Below are positions 53,909 to 64,000 of a DNA stretch of 64,000 nt, piece by piece. Under the pieces are notes generated by a model that made no database searches, was not told the origin of the DNA, and was given only the letters and a program-made list of their open reading frames with translations. Made by a program: the position numbers and the translations under genes. Within the stretch, counting starts at the first letter, position 1, and each line of letters opens with the position of its first letter. The DNA is from Chalara sp. BL73 (Eukaryota > Ascomycota > Leotiomycetes > Helotiales), in the NCBI GenBank assembly GCA_918026815.1, contig CAKJVC010000190.1, forward strand, positions 1-64,000, in the 5' to 3' direction.

Positions 53909-54367
53909 TCAATCGGAGAAACGGCGTACTCTATGGCGATGGTTGTGACAAGCGTCCCACCAGCCCAAACAACAATGCTCTTTCCAAAGCTCCAATGACC
54001 GCTCGTGGCTCTCATTCCTAGTTCCCACGTTTCCGGTACGGGTCCTCTCATACCAATTGTACCACCTGTTATCTCCCCATTCATGTAGCCTTAAGGCTTC
54101 CTCAAACATTCTCTGAAAATTCTTATTAGTCCTAGACGATTTCCAAGGCGCTCCGAGCTCCCAGACATCTTCAGCGATGCAAACTCTAATATTGATCATC
54201 CTTTCACCCTTTTTCTGCATTCCAACCATCTGCATCAGCCATGCAAAATCCGGTATCTCATCGGATCTCCTTTTCGCAGGGAGAAAACTTGATTCTGCGG
54301 CGGTATGAACGTTGATGTTGATGGTTTGGAGGTCAGCCACTTGAGCATACTTCAGAATCTCCGGCAT
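53909..54367 (-). CDS. Hypothetical protein, unrecognised
   Basis: Open minus-strand frame of 152 codons from ATG 54367, reading MPEILKYAQVADLQTININV at the start, with a Trp/Arg-rich C-terminal half. A second minus frame overlapping its end (53896-54084) encodes a hydrophobic helix (KSIVVWAGGTLVTTIAIEYA). The true gene may therefore splice or have shifted from one to the other. No known domain. Real gene status is uncertain; composition and length exceed the usual chance frames nearby. Confidence 0.35.
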   Translation of the reverse strand: MPEILKYAQVADLQTININVHTAAESSFLPAKRRSDEIPDFAWLMQMVGMQKKGERMINIRVCIAEDVWELGAPWKSSRTNKNFQRMFEEALRLHEWGDNRWYNWYERTRTGNVGTRNESHERSLELWKEHCCLGWWDACHNHRHRVRRFSD

Positions 54368-55542
54368 CGTGGGTCATAGATCGGGGAGTTCCTCCTCGAA
54401 GGAATGGTCACCACAGGGTTTTGCCTAGAGAAAAGCCGTGCCGTGATGTCTTCATCAAAAATACACACTCAAGTGCTGTGTACTTTTCCGTAGCTAGTGC
54501 CAGGTATCTATCCTTTGAATGCTTTCACGCGTTTTCTGACCCCCTCCCCAAATCCCGGAAGTCCCTCACTTCGCAGGTATCCTGGCAACACACTCGTACC
54601 AGGCCTGAAATGAGCATGCAAGAATCAAGGTAATAGTGCTTGTGACGCTCCAATATACCACGGCCGTGATCTTTTTCTCATGGCCATTTTAGATTCAAAC
54701 TGTAGAATTGTGATGCGAACATCTGAAGGCATAAGAGTTGGAGACTCAGAGTATCCGACTCGACTGTCGTGGACAGCATGAGAACACAATTGTGTGCCAA
54801 ACCTCGTAATCTTAGTTGAATTTATCTACTGTGCTCTTGAGCCATATTAATTCGGCAAAGTGCCAAATAAAGCGATTGAAATAACAAGGATTTGCAGAAG
54901 TTCCTTCAACTCCAAAAATTTGGTACGACTGTCTTCACAGAGATGAGATCCACAAAAAAAAAAACAAATCACCATCTCGTCTATCACTTCCTACCTCATC
55001 TGACATCGGGTCATTCACCTGCGATTACGAGCTCTTCACTACTTCAACTCTTTTCTCTCATTTTGGGTGTTCTCCTACCCAAGGTTGCTTTCAGCCGCTC
55101 GCATACCCGATCTAAACAGTCATACCCCTTTCCTCAAAATGTCAAACGTCCAGGTTTCTACGCATTCTTACCACGTTATAGGTCGGTGAGCATAGTCAAG
55201 CAAAATGAGCGCCCCCTCGAACATCAATGCCTATGCAAGATATTTCATCGCTGGTGGAGTCTTCGTCTTTGCCCCTTTTTCGTGTACGAAGTTTCATCAG
55301 TGGAGAAGAGACTGAAGCGTGACTAAAACCGGACCCTAGGACCGATACTGGCAGCGCTAGAAGATATATACAAAAGAGTAGAACGGATTGCGAAGATATC
55401 GAAGAAGAGAGGATACGAAGAGTTTTAAGCATGGCATGTCATCTACATGACGACTTTGTTGTTCTAAACCGCACTTTCTGCGGCAGCAAGCTTCGAGGTC
55501 TCTTCTTCCCTACAAGTTCGCCCTAGACGAGCTCTCGAAAGA
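54368..55542. other. Intergenic, 1.2 kb, no supported gene
   Basis: Short frames on both strands without domains. The plus frame at 54892-55326 contains a hydrophobic stretch and basic tail but starts with a leucine codon and has no recognisable family. Confidence 0.4.
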
Positions 55543-56567
55543 TCACCCTTCCTGAAAATGCACATGAAAATACCCTGTCTCCCCATCAACCCCAGGAATA
55601 GGCGTAGCGGGCTTTGTACTCCCCTGCCTCGCCTCCTCGCCCGCTCTGCGACCCTCGGGTGTAGCACGCCACGCCATATGCGCGTCTATACTGGCGTACC
55701 CAAACACCCCAAATAACGAGACGGAGTGCTCGCCTTCCACTAGAGTCCTAGGATCGGCGTCAAAGACTGTGAAAGTCAGTCATGCTCCAACTAATTACGC
55801 TGCATTCTCGATCGCAAAGGACATATTGTAGGAAATGCAGGGCAGGAAAGAGAACGTCAAAGAAATGGAATGGGGACATCATGTACCCCAGCCGATGGTA
55901 CTTCCAGTTGCGTGACCGATGGTCTCAACTTCCCTCATACTTTCCACGGAGCCTTCATTGATCGCATCCCTCATTTCCCGCTGCGGACGCGAAGGGAAGC
56001 TAAAGAACGCAACTTCTGTTACGCCCGATCTGAAAGCTTTGGTAGCTGATTCATGTTGGTGAATATTTATAAATACTGTTCGGTCGTTAACTGACTCGAG
56101 TTTGCATGTCAAGAATATTTGCAAGGGCTGTACGTGTGACAGGCGTTGCTGCATCGAGATCAAAGAGCTGACCCAAGCCACCCTCAACCTCGACGTAGCC
56201 CTTGGAGCCCATAAATACGATGTGATCTTCAATAGATTCCCAATCTGGACGGAACATCGATCTCAGTGAATGCTCAGTCTAAACAGTGGGGAAGCCGTGT
56301 ACCAATCGACCAAACGAACAACCCCGGACTCTCAACTTGGTGCCCCTAATTCGCCATAAACTTAAGTCAATTCCCCTTCAATTTTCATTGAATATCAGGG
56401 AAGAGACATACCCAGAATTGGCGTCTGTAGCCCTTTTGAGATGCAACAATCTTGGTTAGACGGACGAATTTCTGTGCAACCAGGTTTAGAGAGCTAGATA
56501 CGTTTTTGAGGTCTACGCCGGGTTCACAATGGTATATCATCATTTGTGTGATGGCCCCGAAGTCCAT
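55543..56567 (-). pseudogene. Dimeric A/B-barrel protein gene with frameshift
   Basis: Exons 56567-56412, 56278-55887, 55766-55543, with GT-AG junctions. Exon 1 reads AITQMMIYHCEPGVDL; exon 2 FRPDWESIEDHIVFMGSKG, then SGVTEVAFFSFP; exon 3 SLFGVFGYASIDAHMAWRA, ending GYFHVHFQEG. The pattern fits a tandem stress-responsive / antibiotic-biosynthesis-monooxygenase-like alpha-beta barrel. Exon 2 is one base too long. Around 56105-56125 the reading moves from the ...NILDMQ frame to the LESVNDRTVFINIHQ frame, and no intron of suitable length fits. So either this is a one-base insertion (pseudogene) or a sequence error. The longer frame starts TTG; ATG 56567 is chosen. Confidence 0.6.
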
Positions 56568-57389
56568 TTTCAATGTCAGAATTAAAGCGATCGGTGAATC
56601 TATTTTGAGTGATTCAGAGCTTGTGATCTGGTTTAGATGATAATATTAGTGATACACAACTACTCGCTAGTTGCTCATCTGTCCTTATATCTAGTGATTT
56701 CCACTAGTGCAGGTTATGTAAGCACCAGTCACCCGATGGACACTCCTCCACAGGTGCGTCAGGAATCGACTTACGTAGGTAGGCCAAGAAGCTAACTTAC
56801 TTGATCAGTTAGCTGCCACATCAAAGCCACGACTCATGTAAGACCCACTCTGTTGTTGGAGGCAGATCTCAGCGCACAAAGGCGATACATAGTTTGGGTC
56901 TCACAATTAGTTCCTGTAGTGTTGGTCGCTTACTGGCATCTCGGCTTCCTCCCTGCAATACTCGGAAGTGCTTTGCCTGTGGAGCAAGGGAATCTGATTC
57001 TTTATGAAATCAGTTTTAGTTCAGAGGAGAGGGGCATGAAAGTCTCAGAATTCATCTGTATGCGGGCTCATACCGATATAGGGTGCAGCGGTACCTCCAG
57101 CCAGAGGCTATAGATGTTTCACGCAAATTCGGGATCGCATGTGCTTAGCTTTCCCGGTTATTCTAAGAGAGTAAGTGGCGTTATAGAGTTTGTAGCAACG
57201 GATTTCAAGCAGTTATAGATAGCATTGCTATTTCTAGGCCAGTAAAGACCCATTTTGGAAATCACAGCCTGCACATGTACTCAACCAGCTACGAAACGAT
57301 GTGATTACGGACTATTATCCGAAAATGCTCGGGAAATAGTTGAAGAGATCATTGCAGAAGTCGATGCACTCCCCCCCCCCCCAAAAAAG
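56568..57389. other. Intergenic, 0.8 kb, no gene
   Basis: No supported gene. Contains a run of 12 C followed by 6 A near 57370, just past the stop of the CmcJ-like gene. Confidence 0.45.
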
Positions 57390-58460
57390 CTAGTCGTCCC
57401 AAGCCACAATGCATCTAACCTCAATGTTCTCCCTCGGGGGCATATGGTCTTGGCTCTCATCCGCGAACGCAGAATGGATAACTCTCTTCGCCGTCTTACC
57501 ATCGTCCCGCGAGTCAAAATTCTTAAATAGCAGGACCTCCTCAGGCTCTTGCGCATACTTATAGAGCCAACGATGGTTTGGGTTCGGTCTAGCGGCCAAT
57601 GTCTCCTCCATTACAACATCGGGCCAGCGCTCCATAGATATCGGCACCAAATCCGAATTTGATACCGACTCGGCTTCTGTGATGGCAAATGGATCTTTGT
57701 AGATAGTCTTTCTGGGACGCCAAATCTGTGAAGTCGAAATTAATTCCCACGCTGGGTGCGGGAGAATCGGGTGACTTACGTTGATGGATGCATATCGCTT
57801 TTGGAGGATCTCTTTGGCAACCTCCTTGTCTGGTATCTTGTCCTCAACGAGAATCCGACCGCCTTTGTCTGATTGGTCGCAGTGAACGTACATGGCGGGG
57901 CATTTAGTAGGGTCGATGGGATTCGAGCCTCCTGCAATGGGACCACGTACGTTGTGATTCCAGACGTAGACGTAGGAAGCTCCGGTACTGTACATTGAAC
58001 GTCGGTCAGCCTTTTTGAGCCCAAATCGATTTTTCATCAAGGAATTTTAGTTGTCCGACAACCCAAAGTCAACTCACATATCTTTAATCATTTTTTCAGC
58101 TTCTGGGTAATAGACTTCCTTGATTCTCGTGTCATCGAGGCAGTCTTCATCAGTGAGTTTCGTGTTGTGCTTGACAAATTGAAAGGCGTGCTCGTCAAGT
58201 GTGTAATCATACATGTGGTCACCAATGTCGGAGATTTCGACTTCTGTTTGAATCATCTTTTTATGGTTGCTTTCTATTTTGAGGATATCTTCTGGGTTCT
58301 TTGGGACCACGATTGGGGAGTCCCAGTTGGGAGAGTTCGTATCGAGGTATGATAGCTTGGTGGTGACGTTATGAACATGCCCTGTATCACCGTTTAAGAC
58401 TTCGTGCTTATTTGTCGAAGACTCCGCTGAGTGAGTATATTGAACTTCGGTGGATGACAT
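57390..58460 (-). CDS. CmcJ/AsaB-like hydroxylase-desaturase family protein
   Basis: Model 58460-58078, 57987-57780, 57725-57390; in frame, 308 aa. The open frame extends upstream but starts TTG; ATG 58460 fits. Motifs in order: YYPEAEKMIKDITGAS, VYVWNHNVRG, MYVHCDQSD, RYASINIWRPRK (spanning intron 2), NPNHRWLYKYAQEPEEVLLFKNFDS, and a final VIHSAFADE ... PPRENIEVRCI. This is the order of the fungal family annotated as 7-alpha-cephem-methoxylase P8-related / GA4-desaturase / AsaB, many of which act as iron-dependent oxygenases (H-x-D and distal H). Neighbours are a second P450 and a DMATS prenyltransferase. No AflR-type site was seen upstream. Confidence 0.88.
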
Positions 58461-59953
58461 GATTTGAGTGCGTTGATGTGAGTGCGTGTCGAATGACTGC
58501 AAATGTGTTAGAGAATGCAGAATGGAAACAGAGGGGCATGAAAGAAGGGTACTCGGAAGGTTGAGTAAGAGCGGATGGCTGAGATAGTGCTCTAGTTTCA
58601 GCTAAGTACTGTAGTTTGTGGATTACGACAGCTTTCTGCTTATCTTTCTCGCCAGATACGACGATCCAGGAATACCCTGGCCGTCAGTTACTCTTCCCTG
58701 TATGGCAGTGAAGGAACTAGTATGGTGATATTGAGTCTAGAGTCATATGAGGTCGATATTTTGATACTACGCTAGTATTAGTATGAGATATCTCGTAAAG
58801 CGCTAGTATTAGTATGACAATTTGATCTCATATCATATTGGCAATACACTAAGTATCTTGGCAAGGCTAGTAAGCCAGGATAAAAGCCACTGTAGGGGTA
58901 AAAACAAGTGAAAATAAGGCCTACTTATTTTAAAGAGGCCATACCTTTGTTGTATTACTAATTAGGAATAGATTAGTTTAAGGTTAGTATTATAGTATAG
59001 TATAGTATGATAAAATATAAGGTTTGCAAATTTTACCGTGATACATATAGCTATTTGAAATCTCATATTGCGTGGGGCATAGTATTCGATTTTAGGGGTC
59101 AATATATAGTGATAATACTAATTCCTCCACTGCTGTATGGCGACACTGGCTTGAGGTCTACTAAGGAAATTAAAGACGTGGGCCAGCAGGACGCAGCGCT
59201 GTCAAGGATCCGTGACTGGGCCGGAAGCCTCTCCGAGGGGAGTGTCCTCGAGTGTGCGCTAGGTACACCAAACTTTGTTGATAAGGAAACTCTTATTTTT
59301 CGTCCAGCAACCACGCCGGATCCGTATACGGTAGGTAGTATTACCCTAGATCGAACATCGCCCGTAGATCTCTTGAGCATGGACGCCTGATTTTAGAGTT
59401 TCGGTCCTAAGTACAGTGGAAGTGCAAAAAGTTGCATCCTTGCTCATTTTTTGCAAACAAGCGATCAATAGTAAGTCCTTAAAGCAAAAATACAAGCCTA
59501 TTATTGGGCCGCTTAAATTTATACAAGAGACAAGGGTGCAAACTTTTTTGCACCCCATTGTACTTCCCACAAACCTAATCCTGCAGACTGCCGAACTTAG
59601 ATAACCGACTAGAGTTGACATTTAAGCTTTCCATTGACTGGGCATTTCCTTGGCAGGAAGAGCGGGCCGTCACGTCAAATAAGCTCGAAATTCAAGGCGG
59701 AAAGAAATTTCCGCTAATTGGACCCTGAAAGGCTGCTTGCAATGGCGGACCAGGATCTGCTAGTAAGCCTACTCAGTCTTGGCACCCTTGCGGACGGTGT
59801 GTTACATCACGCAGCACTCGTGAGGTGAGGGGAGGTTGAGCTCATCCCCGCCAATATCAATGAATCTTTCAGATTTGACTGAAATATCGTCTGGCTGTTT
59901 CAATCGAAGTTCTCATTTGCGTTGACGGGTGTTCTGTTCCCATTCCCAGTCTC
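58461..59953. other. Intergenic, 1.5 kb, short repeats, no gene
   Basis: A 17-bp direct repeat CGCTAGTATTAGTATGA at 58770-58786 and 58801-58817, and a TATAG microsatellite near 58995-59008. Overlapping frames at 59007-59390 on both strands look non-coding or are an unrecognised relic. No AflR-type site. Confidence 0.5.
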
Positions 59954-61920
59954 ATGATGTGGTTTCTCTACGCAACGGTTGCGCTTATTATCTATGTCTT
60001 CCTCAGCTCCATAAAATCCTTTATCAAGAACTACTCCGCCGCAAAAAAGACAGGGCTCCCAATCGTCATTAGCCCAGTCCAGCGTTTGAACGTACCATGG
60101 ATTCTCGCGCAGCAGAGTCTTGCACCTGTGTTGGCACAATTACCATTTGGCTTGGGCTCCTTCACAAGGTACAGCACACTTGCCTACTGGTTTCAAGACA
60201 AATACCGTTTACACGAGCAAGTCGGGAAAACCTTTATGTATGTCTCGCCAGGGATGAACGAGCTTCACAGTGCCGATCCATTTGTCAATGAACAGATCTT
60301 CGCGAGGAAAAAAGATTTCGAAAAATCGGAAGATATCTTGAGTTAGTGCTTATATTGCTAAGAACAATGGAGTCTACTAATGAATTCCAGAGGCCACCAA
60401 AATCTATGGGGATAGTGTTGTAACGGTAAGTACAAAACTCGCTTTTGATCAATATGATGGAGCCACTTGAAGGGCCAAATATACATCTTCTGACTTTTCT
60501 CTCTTTCCCATAGGTAGCGGGGCAAGATTGGCAACGTCACCGCCGCATTACGACTTCCCCATTCAATGAGCGAAATAACAAGCTAGTCTGGGATGAATCC
60601 ATTCGTCAAACACAACAAGTGATGGCCTACTGGAGTAAGTGTGGACCGGCAGGTTTCAGCACCACCACCCACGATTGGACAATAGTTACACTCAACATTC
60701 TTGCAACAGCTGCATTCGGCGAATCATGGGATTTCCTTGGTACGGAAGAGCACCATCTTGAAACTATCGTCGAAAGTCAAAGGCGGAGCAAAATTGATTC
60801 CAATATGGAAATGTCTTCCCGGGCGTCCATCGCCATCCTGGCATCCAGCGTACGGCTGCTCACTCTCACCCCACGCTGGTTCTTCTCTGTACCGCCCTCG
60901 CTCATGCCTACCAATAGCTTGAAGCAGTTTGTTGCCGCACATACACAATTTGAGCAATGCATGAAAGAAATGGTGGGCAAGAAGAAGGCAGAAATTGCTT
61001 CCGGGCAAGTCATTAATGATGCCACGTTTCTCAGTACCTTGATATTGAAATCAGAAGAGGCACAGCGCGAAAAGCACGCGCCAGGTTCCAGTCGTGGAGG
61101 GTTGTCTGAGGATGAAATATACGGCAATCTTTTCTTCTACCATATCGCAGGTCATGAAACCACCGCAGGCGTTCTTGGATATGCCTTATATCTTCTTGCT
61201 GCGTTCCCAGAATGGCAGCATTGGGTCCACGAAGAAGTTGACGTTGTTTACCAACCTCATATAGATGTCAACAAAATGGACTACAAGGAGACATCGCCAA
61301 GGCTCAAACGCTGTCTCGCAGTTATGGTATGTTATCATTTTCAAAATTCCAATCAATTCGTGCTGACATCGTGAGTTCAGTTGGAGGTCCTCCGTCTCTA
61401 CGGACCCACCCAATTCGTTGTCAAGTCTACCATCGGTCCTCAAGGTCAGGACCTGGAAGTTGAAGGGAAGACGTGCAGGATTCCTCCCAACACGCTAGTC
61501 ATGCCGAATGGTATTGCCTCGCAAACCCTACCGGAGTACTGGGGCGAAGATACCCTGGAATGGAAGCCGGCTCGTTGGATCGAATCAAAGACAGTCAAAG
61601 ACAACGACTCTAGTTTAAAGGGCTATGATGGAGTAGCAGAGGAGAGTGTCCTACCACCAGCAATGGCAGAGGAGACATTTCTGCCCTGGTCTGGTGGAGG
61701 ACGTGTGTGTCCGGGGAAGAGATTTTCGCAGGTAGAGTTCGTTGCTATTATTTCGCTCCTGCTAAGTAGATACGCTATCGATATTGTGCCGAGGGAGGGA
61801 GAGAGTGAGCAGAAGGCGCGAGAACGATGCTTTGCTGTCATTAATAATAGCGCATCGGAGCTCACTTTGCAAATGAAAGACCCTACATCCGTTCGTCTCA
61901 GGCTCATTGCGCGAAATTAG
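59954..61920 (+). CDS. Cytochrome P450, second
   Basis: Model 59954-60341, 60391-60425, 60514-61326, 61381-61920; in frame, 591 aa, including a 35-bp exon. N-terminal membrane helix (WFLYATVALIIYVFLSS). C-helix region AGQDWQRHRRITTSPF, I-helix IAGHETTAG, helix-K EVLRLYGP, and heme loop LPWSGGGRVCPGKRF (the usual F before x2-G is W here). It resembles the fungal P450s with a C-helix W-x-R-H-R pattern related to CYP monooxygenases of cluster type. Convergent with the prenyltransferase gene. Its substrate may be the prenylated product of that neighbour. Confidence 0.9.
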
Positions 61921-62523
61921 GTGCGCTCCTTACAACACATTAGGGTAGATTTGTTGTATATTTGTACCTAGGCATGAATGGGATGAAAACTCTTCAAAAT
62001 CACTTTCAAACGTATGGGAGCCGCACCAGTGAACTCAGTATCCATAAAGAAACATTTCATTTCTATACAACAAGTTCTGAGACACTGCCCAAATGGTTGA
62101 ATTTGGTGAGGAATTTCACATCAAAGATGGTTTATTGTTTCCTCACTCAGTTGGATATCGCGTGGTTGTGTTTACTAGCCATACATTAGGGAATAATATA
62201 CAAGAGAAATCTTACCCTAGCTATCTATGTCTTGAAAAAAGAAAAAGAAAGTCACGGAGCCTTCAGAGAGTATGGGGTAAACGAGTCAATTGCTGAAGGT
62301 TGTAAAACCTAAACTACAGGAAAAAATCTCTCTACTTATAAAAGTGTAATACTTACACGTGAGTATCACATACGACGTAACGTATACATAAGTAAATTTA
62401 TCATCGAAAGCAAAAGTACGTATGCATCTTGCGCAGGCATACTTACAACTTCCCCAATAGGCTAGGTATGGTCCTTAGACCTAGCCTGTTCAACACTATG
62501 CTTCTATCGTATAAGAGCATCCA
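61921..62523. other. Convergent intergenic, no gene
   Basis: About 600 bp between the 3' ends of the P450 and prenyltransferase; short frames without domains. Confidence 0.5.
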
Positions 62524-63795
62524 TCAGCTTTGCTTTGAAGCACACACTGATTTGCCATTGACGGCATAATACACCGTCATATAGGCGCCCGTCTTCTGCG
62601 AGTAAGCGAACGAGACATTACTATGCAAAGAAGAGGGTCCATCCAGCTCGGCCCCCGGAAAGCAAGCTTTCAACTTAGGCAGGTAATTGTCCGCCGCGGT
62701 ATGCCACCCCAGCTTTCTAAATACAGAAGAGAGATTCTCAGCAATCTGACCGTCACTGGTTCCATATTGCCACAAAGGCACGTATGTCTTGACTTCTGGG
62801 AACTCGCAGCCAGTTACCATCTCGAAGCTGAACATGACGCTGCCAAGAAACGAGCTCGAGAGTCGCATCGGCTTATTGAAGTCACTGTCGTCTTGCAACT
62901 CTTGCTCGCCACAAAGTAGATGGTAGATCGAGTGCAAGATCTCGAGCCCTTGAAGACGAGTCTCGTCTTGTGCCTGTCCACCAAAGGTGCAGACATGATG
63001 CACTGCGTTCCAGCTATTCATCGTCTGCATATGAGCGTATACCTTAATACGCGCTTTGGATGGTTCCGCGCAGTCAATGCCAATCATATCGATCGTCATG
63101 GTATCTGGACATACTTTAAAATAGTCGTCCAGCATGTTGACAGTGGGTGTCAAATCGGCACCATAGGGATCGAGACTTCGGATGGTCTTCCATGTAAGGA
63201 ACTCAGCAGTTTCGTTAGTTGCAAGACTCTTAGCCATCGGGAAAAAGTAGGCCTTCATTTTCCTCCTGTCACCGTCCAAATCAAAAGCAAGGTTGAACGT
63301 CAGGGCGTGGTCAAGAGGGGGTGGTAGTGTCTGCTCCTTGGCTTTGACCTTTGCAATCTCTGCTGGACTTATCGGGAAGAAAGCTTTTATGAACTGGTTT
63401 GCCCATTGCAGGTCGACTCCAACGGTTTGATTTTCCATTTGGGTAAGCACTGCGCGCACTCTTGTCAGGCCGAAAGGGTCTGCATCTGTATGTGCCCCGA
63501 AAGTCACGCTGAGTGGCTCAAACTGGAAGCGTACAATGGGCTTGCTATTTGTGGAGAAGTTGAGGCTTGCTTCGACTGGCGAAGCGACATCTAGAGGCGA
63601 TGCGTCTGAGGTGATCTGACTTGTTGGCTGGGGACCGAGCAAAGGAATGACAGTTTGAGCAAAGAACTTGAGATTGCTATCTCTCTCAGCAGGTGTGTAA
63701 GTGCCTGCGTGGCCCATGAGACCCGAAATTGCTGGCTTGCATATCTTCCACCAAAAGACTTCGTCAGAGCTGGGTGGGATCTCCAATCCAGACAT
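62524..63795 (-). CDS. DMATS-family aromatic prenyltransferase
   Basis: Intronless, 423 aa, ATG 63795. Family features: VFWWKICKPAISGLMGHAG near the start, then LNFSTNSKPIVRFQFEPLS (substrate-binding R-x-x-x-E-P), LTFNLAFDLDGDRRKMKAYFF (the basic K-x-Y pair), ARIKVYAHM (second K-x-Y), and late VPLWQYGTSDGQI with AYMTVYYAVN (tyrosine shield). These basic and tyrosine residues form the diphosphate cage of ABBA-fold enzymes. It transfers a prenyl group, usually dimethylallyl, to an indole or other aromatic ring, without the DDxxD of terpene synthases. Size is typical of the family. Known arylpyruvate-dimer pathways also use such enzymes, so it could act on the synthetase product or on a separate indole substrate. 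Confidence 0.93.
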   Translation of the reverse strand: MSGLEIPPSSDEVFWWKICKPAISGLMGHAGTYTPAERDSNLKFFAQTVIPLLGPQPTSQITSDASPLDVASPVEASLNFSTNSKPIVRFQFEPLSVTFGAHTDADPFGLTRVRAVLTQMENQTVGVDLQWANQFIKAFFPISPAEIAKVKAKEQTLPPPLDHALTFNLAFDLDGDRRKMKAYFFPMAKSLATNETAEFLTWKTIRSLDPYGADLTPTVNMLDDYFKVCPDTMTIDMIGIDCAEPSKARIKVYAHMQTMNSWNAVHHVCTFGGQAQDETRLQGLEILHSIYHLLCGEQELQDDSDFNKPMRLSSSFLGSVMFSFEMVTGCEFPEVKTYVPLWQYGTSDGQIAENLSSVFRKLGWHTAADNYLPKLKACFPGAELDGPSSLHSNVSFAYSQKTGAYMTVYYAVNGKSVCASKQS

Positions 63796-64000
63796 TGTTC
63801 GTTGTGGATGATTAATAAATCGGATAAGTTGGGTATGAGGGTTGCCTAAACCGATTCAAGAGGCAGTTGATAGAGCTGATGTCTATATATGGTATAAGAA
63901 GTCTGGTACGCAGGTTGGAAGCACAGAGGGGAAATCGGGGGCCTCCAGGAGTACTGGAAAGTTGTTACAACGACAATATCCCGACCACAAAAGGAAACGC
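63796..64000. other. Prenyltransferase upstream region
   Basis: 205 bp to the window end; no operator of the AflR type, no further gene. Confidence 0.5.

Noticed and set aside
54892..55326. 144-codon plus-strand ORF
   Set aside because: No ATG at its start, no domain, low-complexity; insufficient evidence for a gene.
57360..57380. C12A6 homopolymer as a regulatory element
   Set aside because: It lies just beyond the stop of the CmcJ-like gene and is probably only a simple repeat.
59007..59390. 127-codon plus-strand ORF with an antisense partner
   Set aside because: No recognised domain and equally open antisense frame; could be a relic but cannot be supported.
1..64000. tRNA, rRNA or CRISPR features
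   Set aside because: I looked for tRNA-like arms and regularly spaced repeats and saw none; the repeats present are minisatellite, subterminal or foldback types.

Overview
The window looks like nuclear DNA of a filamentous ascomycete (Pezizomycotina). Genes carry many short (about 45-100 bp) GT-AG introns, and two regulators have fungal Zn2Cys6 fingers. The gene families (A-T-TE NRPS-like synthetase, CmcJ/AsaB-like protein, DMATS prenyltransferase, fungal hemerythrin-like protein) are typical of fungal secondary-metabolite clusters. The left end is a very AT-rich, transposon-filled block of the kind left by RIP. The species cannot be named from the sequence. All gene models are my own splicing by eye; I checked that each model reported as intact keeps its frame through every junction.

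Layout. (1) 1-14.2 kb: AT-rich, gene-poor domain with simple repeats, a decayed C2H2 zinc-finger relic, a decayed Ty1/copia element on the minus strand (RT YVDD and integrase remnants, 5' LTR plus a second partial copy) and, inside it, a hAT transposon at 4864-8215. The hAT has terminal inverted repeats, a perfect 8-bp target duplication and an 11-exon, 706-aa transposase with no stop or frameshift. (2) 14.2-19.5 kb: normal composition, with an inverted-repeat element holding a 33-bp minisatellite, a short-chain dehydrogenase gene and a 165-bp solo LTR. (3) 19.5-53.4 kb: a metabolite gene cluster. It holds a Zn2Cys6/Fungal_trans regulator, an AflR-like regulator, an A-T-TE synthetase of the arylpyruvate-dimerising type, a decayed FSP1/AIF-like oxidoreductase, a P450, a DAHP synthase, a hemerythrin-like protein, a DUF1295/steroid-reductase-like membrane protein, a 3-hydroxyisobutyrate-dehydrogenase-like enzyme, an O-methyltransferase, a ferric-reductase-like flavocytochrome, an MFS exporter, a divergent tyrosinase, a GPH/SUT-like transporter and an AflR-type protein without DNA-binding domain. 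A solo LTR containing a nested 1.07-kb foldback element sits in the middle. (4) 53.9-63.8 kb: a frameshifted A/B-barrel gene, a CmcJ-like gene, a second P450 and a DMATS prenyltransferase.

How the parts may work together (inference). The DAHP synthase would raise flux into the shikimate pathway and so into arylpyruvates. The A-T-TE enzyme would join two arylpyruvates into a quinone, furanone or related core. The P450, O-methyltransferase, dehydrogenase, tyrosinase-like protein and reductases would modify it and the two transporters would export it. Palindromic CGG-N3-CCG sites, several fitting the AflR consensus TCGSWNNSCGR, lie upstream of nearly every gene from 28 to 52.6 kb. I found none in the promoters of the right-hand block. 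The AflR-like protein is therefore the likely pathway regulator, and the prenyltransferase block may be a separate or separately controlled unit.
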